This document shows positions 32,390 through 41,415 of a stretch of DNA of 43,238 bases, one piece after another (position 1 is the first letter of the stretch; each line of letters begins with the position of its first letter). The position numbers and the translations under genes are program-made. Source of the DNA: Syntrophaceae bacterium CG2_30_58_14 (lineage in GTDB: Bacteria > Desulfobacterota > Syntrophia > Syntrophales > UBA5619); assembly GCA_001873745.1 (NCBI GenBank), contig MNZQ01000003.1, forward strand, positions 1-43,238, in the 5' to 3' direction. Below the pieces are notes generated by a model. That model saw only the letters and a program-made list of their open reading frames with translations, was not told the DNA's origin and ran no database searches.

Positions 32390-33172
32390 TTACACCAGGA
32401 TGACTTCCACGCCCATATCGCGAATGGATTGAACCATATCCGGCGGCGCATTCGTGTCGGTGATGAGCACATGGAATGCACTGACCGGTTTGACCGGGAC
32501 AAAACCGACTCGACCGATTTTACTGCTGTCGGTTACCAGGATGACCTGGCGAGAGCGCTCGACCATCATCCGGTCCACTTCCGCCATAAAGACATTGGCG
32601 GTGGTTGCGCCGCTGCCCAGGGTCAAGCCGTCGGTCCCCAGGAAAACCTTGTCCGCCATCATCTCTTGCAGTTGAGCCAGCGTCTGCGGCCCAACGGTGG
32701 CCTGATAATCGGGCAGATAGAGTCCGCCCAGGATGGTTAAATTCGGCGAAGGCCAGGTAAGCACCTCTTGAGCGATGGGTTGCGAGTTGGTCACGAGCGA
32801 GATCAGATTGCTGCTGCGCAAGGCGGAAGGGACATGCCGGATGACCTGCAAGGTGGTGGTGCCTGAATCCAAAAGCAGAATATCCTTTGGCTTGATCATG
32901 GCCGCGGCCACTTTGCCGATGCGTTCCTTGGCCTTGATGTGCAGTTCTTTCTTTTCGGAAAAGGAATCCGTGCGCGTACTGCCGGGAATGGGAATCGCCC
33001 CGCCATGGACGCGCTTCAGGCGACCGCTGATTTCCAGCAAGGTCAAGTCGCGGCGGATGGATGTTTCGGTGACCTGAAACTGATGGACCAATTCGGCGAC
33101 GAACACTTCCCCGTTTTCCAATACCTTTTGTGCGATCTGTGATCTTCGTTCAGCAGCGCTTAGATCTTCCAT
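32390..33172 (-). CDS. DeoR family sugar-phosphate-responsive regulator
   Basis: A 260-residue DeoR-family regulator. The helix-turn-helix is at about residues 22-50 (VAELVHQFQVTETSIRRDLTLLE) followed by GRLKRVHGGA, the family signature. The DeoRC sensor domain has LLLDSGTTTLQV (about 98-109), LVTNSQPIAQEV and a GTDGLTLGSGATT segment, which is the phosphosugar-binding fold related to ribose-5-phosphate isomerase. It probably represses the sugar operon until a phosphorylated intermediate appears. It lies inside the operon, 11 bases after the isomerase gene, so it would be autoregulated. Confidence 0.92.
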   Translation of the reverse strand: MEDLSAAERRSQIAQKVLENGEVFVAELVHQFQVTETSIRRDLTLLEISGRLKRVHGGAIPIPGSTRTDSFSEKKELHIKAKERIGKVAAAMIKPKDILLLDSGTTTLQVIRHVPSALRSSNLISLVTNSQPIAQEVLTWPSPNLTILGGLYLPDYQATVGPQTLAQLQEMMADKVFLGTDGLTLGSGATTANVFMAEVDRMMVERSRQVILVTDSSKIGRVGFVPVKPVSAFHVLITDTNAPPDMVQSIRDMGVEVILV

Positions 33173-33183
33173 GGTTTTATGAC

Positions 33184-34572
33184 CTATATTTCGACGACTT
33201 CCAAGCCTTGCATTTCGGCGTAGGTTTTAATCTGCCCGGACAGGTGCCCGTATGCCAGCGCCATATGGTGGGGCGAGCCGGCTTTGCACCAGGCATCGCA
33301 CCACTCCTGAATATGAAGGTTCTTGGGTTTAAACAGCATTTGCGGCGCGGCCACCGGGCGCGGTTTGACGGCGATGGACTCGCCCTCGGCAATGTTCAGG
33401 CGCCAGCGTCCCCCCACGTTGACCAGCGCCAGATTGGTGACCGGCCCGGGGGCATAGGCGTACTCGAAACTGGCGCCGAAACCGTTCACGCCCTTATAGT
33501 AGATGCTGTGCTTGATCGCGACATCCGCGGGTTTGGCAGCCAACGCGGGATTGCCGTGCCCATCGTGCGAAAGGATCATCGCGTCCTGTTTGAAATCGAT
33601 AACATAGTTTTCGAGGAAGGTGGTTTTGCCGGTCAGAGCCTGCAGCATCAGCATGGCGGTCACCGTGGTGATATCCGCTTCGGTCGAGCAGGGGAAGCCG
33701 ATCTCGCATAAACGTCCGGTCGCGTAAGCGGGAATAATTCCGACACGAGAATCGGTCAGCCAGATCTGATCGAAAGAGGCCATCGCGTCGAACTTGCCGT
33801 CGCGGGTCACCTTTTCCAGGGCCAATGCCAAACGGCAGGAATGATCGAACTGAGCGGCATCCATATCAATCTTATAACGCCCGGTTTCGTTTCGGACAAG
33901 CGCCTTGAGATCGGCCTCCGAAATTTCGCCCATCGCGACCGAGACCTTCTCGGGCTCTACCGGCCAGCACACCGGACCCACAAACTGACGCAGGTTGAGC
34001 TGATCGATCATCAGATCCGTCATGCCTTCAAAGGCATGTCCAAGAACCCCGATGCGTGCGGTCTTCAATCGTCGCATAACACCGGCCGCGGCAATGTATT
34101 CGGCAAGCCTCTTTTGACCACCCGGATCGTCCATCATCGAGGTGACCATCCAGAACGGCCGCCCCATGCGCAAGAGCGCCGAAGTCATCTCCGGCACACC
34201 CGCCATCCCCGAGTTGACCATGATCAGATCGAAATCCGCATTTTCGGGGAGAAACTCGATCTGCTGGGTATTCCAGACCAGTACCGGCGCCGTGGTATCC
34301 AGGAAGCAACGGGTGGGCACCAGGCCCTTGGTGTAGGCCACCTCTACCGCAACAATCAGGTCAACACCGGCCGCGTTGAACATCTGCGCCGCCGCCGCCG
34401 CCTGGCATTCTTCCTCTACCAGGGGGGGGCAAACCGTCTCGGCATATTGACCAATGATGCCCCCGATCTTGTCCGCCACTTGTTGCGCCATGGGTCGGAC
34501 ATGCGCCGTTTTGTTGTAATCATCTTCCAGCAATGCCATGACCAGCACACCAACTTTGGGTTTCATCGCCAT
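33184..34572 (-). CDS. L-arabinose/L-fucose isomerase-like protein
   Basis: A 462-residue protein of the AraA/FucI isomerase superfamily. The N-terminal half is a Rossmann-like region (KVGVLVMALLEDD; LIVAVEVAYTKGL; RIGVLGHAFEGMTD). The C-terminal half has the catalytic core region: STEADITTVTAMLMLQALTGK (about 285-305, Glu ligand), ENYVIDFKQDAMILSHDGHG (about 310-330, His) and AIKHSIYYKG. These enzymes use Mn to convert aldoses to ketoses. It is less similar to classical AraA than to the broad 'fucose isomerase-like' group, so the sugar is open. The ATG follows AAAGGAAG. It lies between the FGGY kinase and the DeoR gene, which fits an aldose-to-ketose step before phosphorylation. Confidence 0.82.
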   Translation of the reverse strand: MAMKPKVGVLVMALLEDDYNKTAHVRPMAQQVADKIGGIIGQYAETVCPPLVEEECQAAAAAQMFNAAGVDLIVAVEVAYTKGLVPTRCFLDTTAPVLVWNTQQIEFLPENADFDLIMVNSGMAGVPEMTSALLRMGRPFWMVTSMMDDPGGQKRLAEYIAAAGVMRRLKTARIGVLGHAFEGMTDLMIDQLNLRQFVGPVCWPVEPEKVSVAMGEISEADLKALVRNETGRYKIDMDAAQFDHSCRLALALEKVTRDGKFDAMASFDQIWLTDSRVGIIPAYATGRLCEIGFPCSTEADITTVTAMLMLQALTGKTTFLENYVIDFKQDAMILSHDGHGNPALAAKPADVAIKHSIYYKGVNGFGASFEYAYAPGPVTNLALVNVGGRWRLNIAEGESIAVKPRPVAAPQMLFKPKNLHIQEWCDAWCKAGSPHHMALAYGHLSGQIKTYAEMQGLEVVEI

Positions 34573-34654
34573 CGTAATCTTCCTTTCGATATTCGAGGTT
34601 TATGTACACGAAGGTGAAGCGTGAGGTGTGAGGCGTTAACCCCCCCTTTTCTCC

Positions 34655-36214
34655 TCACCCGTTGCTCTTATTGCCTCTGGCAAGGGCGGGTTTGAAACCC
34701 GCCCCTACGCGCTTAAAATAATCGGAGAGTCGCTGATCCAACTCGCAATACAGTCGATAAGGTTCTATATAGGCGCGAGCGTCGCCATCGGGCTGAATGC
34801 TCTCTTTTACAACCACCATCGAATTGCAACCTTCTTCGATGGACCGGAATACGCCGCTTGCAACCCCTGCCAGGATGGCATCGCCCAGCAAAGCCGTTTC
34901 CTCGTTAGCGAGGGTTACAATCGGGCGGTTGCAGACATTGGCTTTGATCTGATTCCATAAACGGCTGCGCGCTCCGCCGCCGGTGGAGCGAATTTCAGGG
35001 ATCACCATTCCTGTGAGCTCGATATACTCAAGGTTTCGCCTTAACAGGAATGCCACCCCTTCCAGCAGCGCGCGTACAAAATGTCCGCGCGTGTGACTTA
35101 AGGTGAAACCGGTAAAGGAACCGCGCGCCAAGAGATTTGGTTCAGGGCTGAAGGCGCCCATCAAATGGGGCAACATGATCAATCCGTCTGAACCGGCCGG
35201 GATCGGTTCGGCGAGTTTGGTCAAGCGGTCATATGCGTCCATTTTTTCGTCATCAGCCTTCTTCATCTCGTCTTGAAAGAATGAATCACGGAACCATTTC
35301 AAGGCCATGCCGGCTGTCGGACAAACCGGGACAAACAGATACTGCCCCGGCACGCTGTGGCAATAAACGGGTATCCCTTTGGACGGGTCAATCATCGGGT
35401 CGGCGATGGTGGCCTGAATGGCCAGCGCGGCGCCGGTCGACTCGGAAACCTTTCCGGGTTTGAAATTTCCGGCGCCGATGGCGCCAACCGCCTGGTCCAT
35501 GCCGCCCGTGACAACGCAGGTCTTTGTTGATAATCCCAACAGCCCCGCCGCCTCCGGGGAAAGCGTTCCCACACAGGCGCCCGGCTGGACAATCTCCGGC
35601 AGTTGTTCGGTTCTGATCCCGATGGCTTCCTGGACATCCGCCCACCATGCGTTTTCGACAAGGTCGTAATTCAACGTGGTGCAGGAGACGGAGCCGTCGG
35701 TGACGATCCTGCCCGTCAGCCGGTAAATCAGGTAATCCTGAACGAGCAGGAACGTGTGCGCCCGGGAAAAGATTTCCGGCTCGTTCTGGCGTATCCACAA
35801 TATCTTGCAGGCCGACCAGGTGGGTGCAACCTCCGGAATCCCCGTCCGGGCATAAACATCTTTGCCGAATCTCTCCGCGAGGAACGCGGCCTGATCGGAC
35901 GCGCGGTTATCCAGCCAGACCAGCGCCGGATAGATCGCGTTACCTTTCGCGTCCAGCGTGATCGTGGTTTCGCCCTGACTGGATACCGCCACGGCTTTCA
36001 CCTGTTTTGGCGTCACGCCGGGCCGTCGGATCGCTTCCTGTACGGTTTTCAGGCAAGCCTGCCAGTAAACCTCGGGGTCAAGCTGGGCGCGATCCGAAGC
36101 CGGCGTTTCGAGTTGGTATTCCTGCCGTCCAATCCCCAGACAGCGGCCATCCGGTGAGAATAATCCGGCCTTGACCGAGGTCGTTCCAGCATCGATTGCA
36201 AGGAGTAATTCCAT
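34655..36214 (-). CDS. FGGY family carbohydrate kinase (xylulokinase-like)
   Basis: A 519-residue FGGY kinase. Residues 5-17 form the phosphate-1 loop (AIDAGTTSVKAGLF), followed by AVSSQGETTITLD near 73-85, the ATP-domain TGGMDQAVGAIGAG at about 236-249, and the C-terminal STGGGARSRLWNQIKANVCNRPI near 410-432. It phosphorylates a ketose or polyol such as xylulose, ribulose or fuculose. The last 15 or so residues (VGAGFKPALARG) come from the palindromic repeat at 34684-34704, so the native end is probably near residue 500. It starts one base upstream of the aldolase stop region, so aldolase and kinase are coupled. Confidence 0.9.
   Translation of the reverse strand: MELLLAIDAGTTSVKAGLFSPDGRCLGIGRQEYQLETPASDRAQLDPEVYWQACLKTVQEAIRRPGVTPKQVKAVAVSSQGETTITLDAKGNAIYPALVWLDNRASDQAAFLAERFGKDVYARTGIPEVAPTWSACKILWIRQNEPEIFSRAHTFLLVQDYLIYRLTGRIVTDGSVSCTTLNYDLVENAWWADVQEAIGIRTEQLPEIVQPGACVGTLSPEAAGLLGLSTKTCVVTGGMDQAVGAIGAGNFKPGKVSESTGAALAIQATIADPMIDPSKGIPVYCHSVPGQYLFVPVCPTAGMALKWFRDSFFQDEMKKADDEKMDAYDRLTKLAEPIPAGSDGLIMLPHLMGAFSPEPNLLARGSFTGFTLSHTRGHFVRALLEGVAFLLRRNLEYIELTGMVIPEIRSTGGGARSRLWNQIKANVCNRPIVTLANEETALLGDAILAGVASGVFRSIEEGCNSMVVVKESIQPDGDARAYIEPYRLYCELDQRLSDYFKRVGAGFKPALARGNKSNG
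34684..34704. repeat. Short palindromic repeat at the 3' end of the FGGY kinase gene
   Basis: GGGCGGGTTT, a central G, then AAACCCGCCC: a perfect odd-centred palindrome of the 'GGGTTTGAAACCC' class that is dispersed in many bacterial genomes. It lies inside the coding frame and supplies C-terminal codons. Confidence 0.7.
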
Positions 36215-36215
36215 T

Positions 36216-37034
36216 TCAATCCAGTTTGTAATGAACGGCGACTTGATCGGGCGCCTTGAATTCCTTGACCACTTCCTTCAATGCGTCCAGCAGGCGATCA
36301 GGGGCCTTGGATTGGATCACATTCCGTCCGAAGACAATGCCGCGCGCCCCGGCTTCGACCGCAACGGCCGCCAGCTTGAGCGCATCGCTCTCTTTGGCGA
36401 GTTTTTTCGCGCCCAGTGCCAGCACCGGCACCGGTGTGGCCGCGACGATTTCATTGAATCGCTTGCCCGTATAGAAAGTTTTGACCAGGTCGGCGCCCAG
36501 TTCGGCAATGATGCGGCAGCCGATGAAGATCTCGTCCTGCAGCTCTTCGGGCAGATGATCGTCCCCGCCGGTGGGATAGACTTCACCAATTATTGGAATG
36601 CCGAGTGCACGCTTCTGGGCAACACAATCGGAAAAGACTTTCACGTTCAGGGCGTCTTCCGCTTCATCGGGATTCTTCAGGCTGAGGCTGCCGATGACCA
36701 GGTCAGCGCCTTGGGCCACTGCGTCTGCCACGGAAACCATGGGGACGCTGTGGGAATGTTTGTAGCGCCACATAGCCGCATAGTTGGAGCCCCAGTTCAG
36801 CCGAACGATGCAGGCAGGCGCGCCGCGCTTTGAAAAGATTTGCTGGCAATGGGCGGGCATCCCGGGCGCCATCAAGACGGCATCCGCGCCGGCGACCTTA
36901 TGGATGACCGAAGGCAGGTCGATCATTCCCGGCAATGGACCGAAATAAAGACCATGATCCACTGCCACGACGACCGCATTCTTGCCTTCGGAAAATAACC
37001 TTGACAAACGTATTGCTTCACCCGTTACAGGCAT
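36216..37034 (-). CDS. Class I aldolase, DhnA/DeoC-FbaB type
   Basis: A 272-residue (beta/alpha)8 aldolase of the DhnA/FbaB family. VVVAVDHGLYFGPLPGM at about residues 20-36 is the conserved N-terminal DHG motif, GIPIIGEVYPTGGDD (about 140-154) follows, and the Schiff-base Lys is most likely the one in GADLVKTFYTG (about residue 183), as in archaeal-type class I fructose-bisphosphate aldolase. GARGIVFGRNVIQSK near the end is the phosphate-binding loop. The start at 37034 has ATGGAGGAG upstream; the in-frame ATG at 37055 has none. Role by context: cleavage of a ketose phosphate to DHAP and an aldehyde. Confidence 0.88.
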   Translation of the reverse strand: MPVTGEAIRLSRLFSEGKNAVVVAVDHGLYFGPLPGMIDLPSVIHKVAGADAVLMAPGMPAHCQQIFSKRGAPACIVRLNWGSNYAAMWRYKHSHSVPMVSVADAVAQGADLVIGSLSLKNPDEAEDALNVKVFSDCVAQKRALGIPIIGEVYPTGGDDHLPEELQDEIFIGCRIIAELGADLVKTFYTGKRFNEIVAATPVPVLALGAKKLAKESDALKLAAVAVEAGARGIVFGRNVIQSKAPDRLLDALKEVVKEFKAPDQVAVHYKLD

Positions 37035-37174
37035 AACGTACTCCTCCATATCCACTGCGCATTATGGCAAATACAGCTTAAAAAAACGTCTCAGAATTCG
37101 ATACCGGCCGATCTAACAGTTGGGATGGAGCCGCGATGACCGGCTCCATCCCGGAAACTGCCTTTCCAAGAAGG

Positions 37175-38254
37175 TTATTTTGCAATCAATGTCCAACCGT
37201 CTGCAATCGCACTCCCGGCTTTATCGAGACCCACATAGTCCTTGGGGAAGTGAACGGACTTATAGGCCGCTGCCGGCGGGAACTTCGCCAACAAATCCGC
37301 AGGCAGTTTCACATTGGTTCGAATGGGGTGCACGAAACCCTGGGCGTACGCCAACTGACCTTTGTCGGAGTATTCATATTCCATCAGGAGTTTGGCGGCA
37401 TTCGCGTGCGGGGCGCCGGCCGTGACGAATTGAATATACAGCCCGGCCACGGTGCCATCCGCGGGGATGACCACTTTCAGGTTCATGTTCGGGTTTTGAT
37501 CCTTGTTGCGCAGTGCTTCGAAGTCCCACTGAACCGTAATCGGGCACTCCCCCTTTTGGATGTTGGCGGAAGAGGGCGATACGCCATTGGGAATGCCACG
37601 ATCAACCATCTTCTTGAAGAAATCAAGCCCGGGTTGAACATTGGTTTCACTGCCGCCATGGGCAAAGGCTGAAGCAAGAACGGCCATCTGAGCCGTAGCG
37701 GATGAACGCGGATTCTTCATGCACATCGTACCTTTGTACTCAGGCTTCAGAAGATCATCCCAGGTTTTCGGCACATTCTTGACTTTATCGGCGTTGACCA
37801 GGAAGCCCATCACGCCATAGAATGCCGCGGACCAGCGTCCTTTCGGGTCCTTGGCATAGCCGGGGATCTCAGCCCAATAGGAATTCATGTAGGGTTTTGA
37901 AAGGTTCTTGTCTTCCACCAATTTGGCGAACGCAAGTCCCAAGTCGGTTGTATCCGCCACGGGAGACGAGGCTTCAGCGATCAGCGTGGAAATGATCGTG
38001 CCGCTGTCCATATCGGTATCCTTGTGGGTGATGCCGTATTCCTTGTTAAACCCCGAGAGAAGTCCGCCGTAGTTTACCCAACTGTTCGGCAAGCCGTAGG
38101 AAACAATCGTCCCTTCGCTTTTCGCCGCTTGAATCAACTGAGTCGTCGCGCCTTTCGGGGCGGCGGCAGCAGGTGCAGCAGCAACGGGAGTAAGCGGCGA
38201 CACCGCCAGAACGAATGCCATCAACAATCCGAATGAAACATTTTTTATAGACAT
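37175..38254 (-). CDS. ABC transporter substrate-binding protein (PotD/AfuA-like)
   Basis: A 359-residue periplasmic binding protein of the type-2 (spermidine/iron/thiamine-like) fold. Residues 1-27 are a signal peptide ending VAAAP; a short Ala/Pro linker follows. The mature part shows VSYGLPNSWVNYGGLLSGFNKEYG (about 58-80), the middle hinge KTWDDLLKPEYKGTMCMKNPRSS (about 170-193) and a C-terminal TAGAPHANAAKLLMEYEYSDKGQ. The start at 38254 has AGGAGGAGAA; codons upstream in frame precede it without a site. This family more often binds metals, polyamines or small anions than sugars, so its presence with sugar enzymes is notable. It is coupled with the ATPase and two permeases upstream. Confidence 0.88.
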   Translation of the reverse strand: MSIKNVSFGLLMAFVLAVSPLTPVAAAPAAAAPKGATTQLIQAAKSEGTIVSYGLPNSWVNYGGLLSGFNKEYGITHKDTDMDSGTIISTLIAEASSPVADTTDLGLAFAKLVEDKNLSKPYMNSYWAEIPGYAKDPKGRWSAAFYGVMGFLVNADKVKNVPKTWDDLLKPEYKGTMCMKNPRSSATAQMAVLASAFAHGGSETNVQPGLDFFKKMVDRGIPNGVSPSSANIQKGECPITVQWDFEALRNKDQNPNMNLKVVIPADGTVAGLYIQFVTAGAPHANAAKLLMEYEYSDKGQLAYAQGFVHPIRTNVKLPADLLAKFPPAAAYKSVHFPKDYVGLDKAGSAIADGWTLIAK

Positions 38255-38397
38255 CTTAATTCTCCTCCTCTTTGAAATTTTAGATCCGGGATTGAATCGT
38301 TTAACTGCACCCATGGGGTCCAAAAACCGTTTTGCATTGATGGGGCGACTCACCTCCTTTCTCAATCGATCACACAAAAAAATCCATTTAAATACGG

Positions 38398-39468
38398 TTA
38401 TGATCGTTCGTCCACAGCCATCACCTGACAGGCCGCCGGGGGGAACAAGAGCCAGATTTTCTGGTTCAAAGAGATCGGTTTTGTATTGGCAACCGTAATA
38501 TCCGCCGCCACCCGTTGTCCATGTAAATTGACCCCCAGCCGGGTAACCGCGCCATGGAACGTGATCGTCTCCACCTCGCCGGGAATGATGTTCCAGCCAT
38601 CGTGTTTCGGCTGATCCGGTTCCACATGAATGGTTTCGGGGCGGACCAGGACAACCACGCGCTGCCCATCCGTGAAATCTTTCACGTCATCCGCAAGCAG
38701 CGTGAAATGATCACAAATCACCGCATCTCCGCCCGAAACCTTCCCGAAAAATTGATTGGCCGTACCGATGAACGTGGCAACGAAGTGTGTCTGCGGCGTG
38801 CGGTAGATTTCTTCCGGTGTGCCGATCTGCTCGATAACGCCTCTGTTCATCACCACGACTTTATCCGAGATGGAGAGCGCCTCTTCCTGATCGTGGGTGA
38901 CATAAACGGTGGTGATTGCCAATTCGGATTGGATGCGGCGGATTTCTCCCCGCAACACGACACGCACTTCGGCATCCAACGCGGATAAAGGCTCATCGAG
39001 AAGGAGAACACGCGGTTGGACGGCCAGCGCGCGCGCCAGAGCGATGCGCTGCTGCTGCCCTCCTGAAAGCTGGTGGGGATAGCGTTCGGCCGCATCCTGC
39101 AGGCGCACCATTTCGAGCACATGAGCCACCCTTTTTTCGCTCTCTTTTTTCGGCATCTTCTTCATCAGAAGACCAAAGGCAATGTTCCTGCGCACCGTCA
39201 TGTTGGGAAACAGCGCATACGCTTGAAAAACCATTCCGATATCGCGGCAATTCGGTGAGACGGCCGTGATGTCTTCCCCATCGAGCAGGATTGTACCTTC
39301 ATCCAGCTTTGTAAATCCGGCAATCATCCGCAACGTGGTGGTTTTGCCGCAGCCGGAAGGTCCAAGGAAAGAGACGAGCGATCCCTTGTCGATCTCCAGA
39401 TTGAAATCATGGACCACATCAACGCCGGAGTAAGATTTGGTTACGTTTTTTAAATCCAGATAGGCCAT
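38398..39468 (-). CDS. ABC transporter ATP-binding protein (PotA/FbpC-like)
   Basis: A 356-residue ABC ATPase. Walker A is GPSGCGKT (36-43), the signature is LSGGQQQR (134-141), Walker B is LLLDEP (155-160) and the switch His is H192 (VYVTHDQEE). After residue 235 comes a TOBE-type domain of about 110 residues. It energises import with the two permeases encoded just upstream. Length and layout match the spermidine/iron/phosphonate group (CUT1-like ATPases are similar). The ATG at 39468 is 15 bases after the permease stop, with AAGGATAACC upstream. Confidence 0.93.
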   Translation of the reverse strand: MAYLDLKNVTKSYSGVDVVHDFNLEIDKGSLVSFLGPSGCGKTTTLRMIAGFTKLDEGTILLDGEDITAVSPNCRDIGMVFQAYALFPNMTVRRNIAFGLLMKKMPKKESEKRVAHVLEMVRLQDAAERYPHQLSGGQQQRIALARALAVQPRVLLLDEPLSALDAEVRVVLRGEIRRIQSELAITTVYVTHDQEEALSISDKVVVMNRGVIEQIGTPEEIYRTPQTHFVATFIGTANQFFGKVSGGDAVICDHFTLLADDVKDFTDGQRVVVLVRPETIHVEPDQPKHDGWNIIPGEVETITFHGAVTRLGVNLHGQRVAADITVANTKPISLNQKIWLLFPPAACQVMAVDERS

Positions 39469-39483
39469 GCGGTTATCCTTCGT

Positions 39484-40329
39484 TTATCGAGCTTGTATGG
39501 TTTCAGTCGCTCCGTTCTGACCCTTGGTTCCCACCCAGAGGATCAGGATGGACACCAGCCAGGCGATGGTAAAGGAAACCACGGAAAAGGCCGCTGCGAT
39601 GTTTCCGTTGATGCGGGTATATTCCACGAGCAGCAACGGGAACGTTTTGAATTTGGCGCCGACAATCAAGGAGGTCAGCGTGTATTCCGCAAACACCGTC
39701 GAAAAGACCAGCAGGCTGCCGCTCAGGATTCCCGGCAGGATATTGGGAATGATAATCTTGGATAGAACCTGAAAAACATTGGCCCCCAGGCTCTGTCCCG
39801 CTTCCGTTAAGGTAAGGGCATCGATCGCCTGCATCGCATTGGAAACGGGCCGGTACATGAACGGCATGGAATAGACGACGACGGCGCCGATCAGCAGAAT
39901 CGGCGACCGGGCAAGAGGCGGAACATTGTACACCTGCACCAGGGCCAGCGCCAGCACGACGGTGGGAATTCCAAATGGAAGAATCATCAACACATCCAGC
40001 AAGGGTTTGAAGCCCGTTAAGCGGGTATGAACCCAGTAAACCGTGGGTACGATGACAATCAGGCTGACCAGGATGGTCGCGGCAGACAAGATGAGCGAGT
40101 TCCGCAGCGTAATGATAAAATAAGAGGTTTGAAATGCCCGGATGTAAAATTCGAGGGTATATCCTTCCGGCAGGATCGTACGGTCCCAGCGGGTGGCCAC
40201 TGAAAAAATATAGGTGGAGACTATGGGCAGGAGCATGTAGAAAAGGAAGAGGGCGACGGCGACGATTTGCCAGCCGGCCGGCCGAACCTTTTTATTCGTT
40301 TCCCGTAACGGTTTTTGCGGATTCTTCAT
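39484..40329 (-). CDS. ABC transporter permease (PotC/CysW-like)
   Basis: A 281-residue permease with six hydrophobic segments and the EAA loop EAGQSLGANVFQVLSKIIIPNILPGI at about residues 182-207, which docks to the ATPase. The open frame continues ten codons upstream to a TTG, but the ATG at 40329 is the more likely start. Together with the permease at 40366-41232 it forms a heterodimeric channel. A short gap of 36 bases separates the two genes. Confidence 0.9.
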   Translation of the reverse strand: MKNPQKPLRETNKKVRPAGWQIVAVALFLFYMLLPIVSTYIFSVATRWDRTILPEGYTLEFYIRAFQTSYFIITLRNSLILSAATILVSLIVIVPTVYWVHTRLTGFKPLLDVLMILPFGIPTVVLALALVQVYNVPPLARSPILLIGAVVVYSMPFMYRPVSNAMQAIDALTLTEAGQSLGANVFQVLSKIIIPNILPGILSGSLLVFSTVFAEYTLTSLIVGAKFKTFPLLLVEYTRINGNIAAAFSVVSFTIAWLVSILILWVGTKGQNGATETIQAR

Positions 40330-40365
40330 GAGCGTCTTTTTTGCCCTGTTTCCCGACAAACGGGT

Positions 40366-41232
40366 TTAAGATTTCGACCAGCGGCGCGCGCGGATCGTCG
40401 CCGCCTGATAAATCCCGATGCTCAAACCCATGATGATTAAAGAGACAACCGCCATGGCCATGCCGATCGCCGGGTCTTTGCGAACCTCACCGGCGATCAT
40501 ATACCCGATTTGAAGCGTTACGAGAGATAGCTTGGCCTCGACCAGGGTGTAAGCCGTGGCATAGGCGCCGAATGCGTTGGCAAAAAGAAGGGTCACTCCG
40601 GCGATGAGTGACGGCATCAGCACCGGCACACCGATATGCCGCCAAAACTGGAAGGCATTGGCGCCCAGGCTTTGGGCCGATTCCCGCCACTCTTGCTTTA
40701 TCCCGGCAAATGCGGGGAGGATGAGCAGAACCATGAGGGGCAATTGAAAATAAATATAGGCCAATGTCAGTCCGGAGAAAGAGTAAATGCTGAACGTGGG
40801 ATAGAGTTCATACTGAAAATATTCGAGAAAGAATTGAGTGATGACGCCATTCATCCCCAAAATCACGACAAAGGCAAAGGCCAAGGGAGCCCCCGCGAAG
40901 TTCGTGGTCACATCCGAAAGGGTCATCAAAATCTCCTGGATACGCCTGGAGGGCCAGCGATAAATGGCATAACCAATGAATGTACCGAATATGACGCCAA
41001 CAATGGCCGTTAAACCCGAAATCTTGATGCTGTTCAAAAAGGAATTAAGATATAAGGGGTGATTTAAATTAAGATAATGTTGGATGGTGAGTTGGCTTGT
41101 GTTTCTATCAATGATACTTCCGCGTATCAGAAACAGTATCGGAACAACCTCAAATGCCAGGCAAAAAAGCAGGAACGGGACCAAACGCACCCAATCGGAA
41201 GTATAACCGGTTTTTCTTTTTGAAAGTGGCAT
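40366..41232 (-). CDS. ABC transporter permease (PotB/CysU-like)
   Basis: A 288-residue permease with six predicted membrane helices and the EAA-type loop REW(R)ESAQSLGANAFQFWRHIGVPVLMPSL at about residues 180-206. It is the first gene of the ten-gene minus-strand sugar operon. It is preceded by a good promoter, TTGACA with 16 bases to TACAAT at 41257-41284, giving a short leader of about 20 bases. Confidence 0.9.
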   Translation of the reverse strand: MPLSKRKTGYTSDWVRLVPFLLFCLAFEVVPILFLIRGSIIDRNTSQLTIQHYLNLNHPLYLNSFLNSIKISGLTAIVGVIFGTFIGYAIYRWPSRRIQEILMTLSDVTTNFAGAPLAFAFVVILGMNGVITQFFLEYFQYELYPTFSIYSFSGLTLAYIYFQLPLMVLLILPAFAGIKQEWRESAQSLGANAFQFWRHIGVPVLMPSLIAGVTLLFANAFGAYATAYTLVEAKLSLVTLQIGYMIAGEVRKDPAIGMAMAVVSLIIMGLSIGIYQAATIRARRWSKS

Positions 41233-41256
41233 GACAGGGTTCTCGCTTTTTTTCTT

Positions 41257-41284
41257 ATTGTACGCCGCGTATTTCGAATGTCAA
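41257..41284 (-). promoter_or_regulatory. Sigma-70 promoter of the sugar operon
   Basis: On the minus strand, TTGACA at 41279-41284, a 16-base spacer and TACAAT at 41257-41262, about 25 bases before the first start codon. Five of six bases match in the -10 and six of six in the -35. Confidence 0.7.
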
Positions 41285-41330
41285 TACTTTTTATTCCGTT
41301 TTATTTCGTTTGATGTTTTGTTTTATCGAT
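41285..41330. promoter_or_regulatory. Candidate DeoR-type operator region between divergent transcripts
   Basis: An AT-rich stretch with phased pyrimidine repeats on the plus strand: TTTTTATTCCG, TTTTATTTCG, TTTGATGTTTTG, TTTTATCG. DeoR-family repressors such as AgaR and GlpR bind direct repeats of TTTCG/TTTCAT type. It abuts the sugar operon promoter and lies upstream of the GHMP kinase gene, so it could control both. Confidence 0.4.
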
Positions 41331-41415
41331 GTTAGTATGGAATACATGACATTTTTTTGTTTTTGTCTATAGCGCCCTTTGGTACATTTCGTCGGAATAA
41401 TAGGAGGTTCCATAC

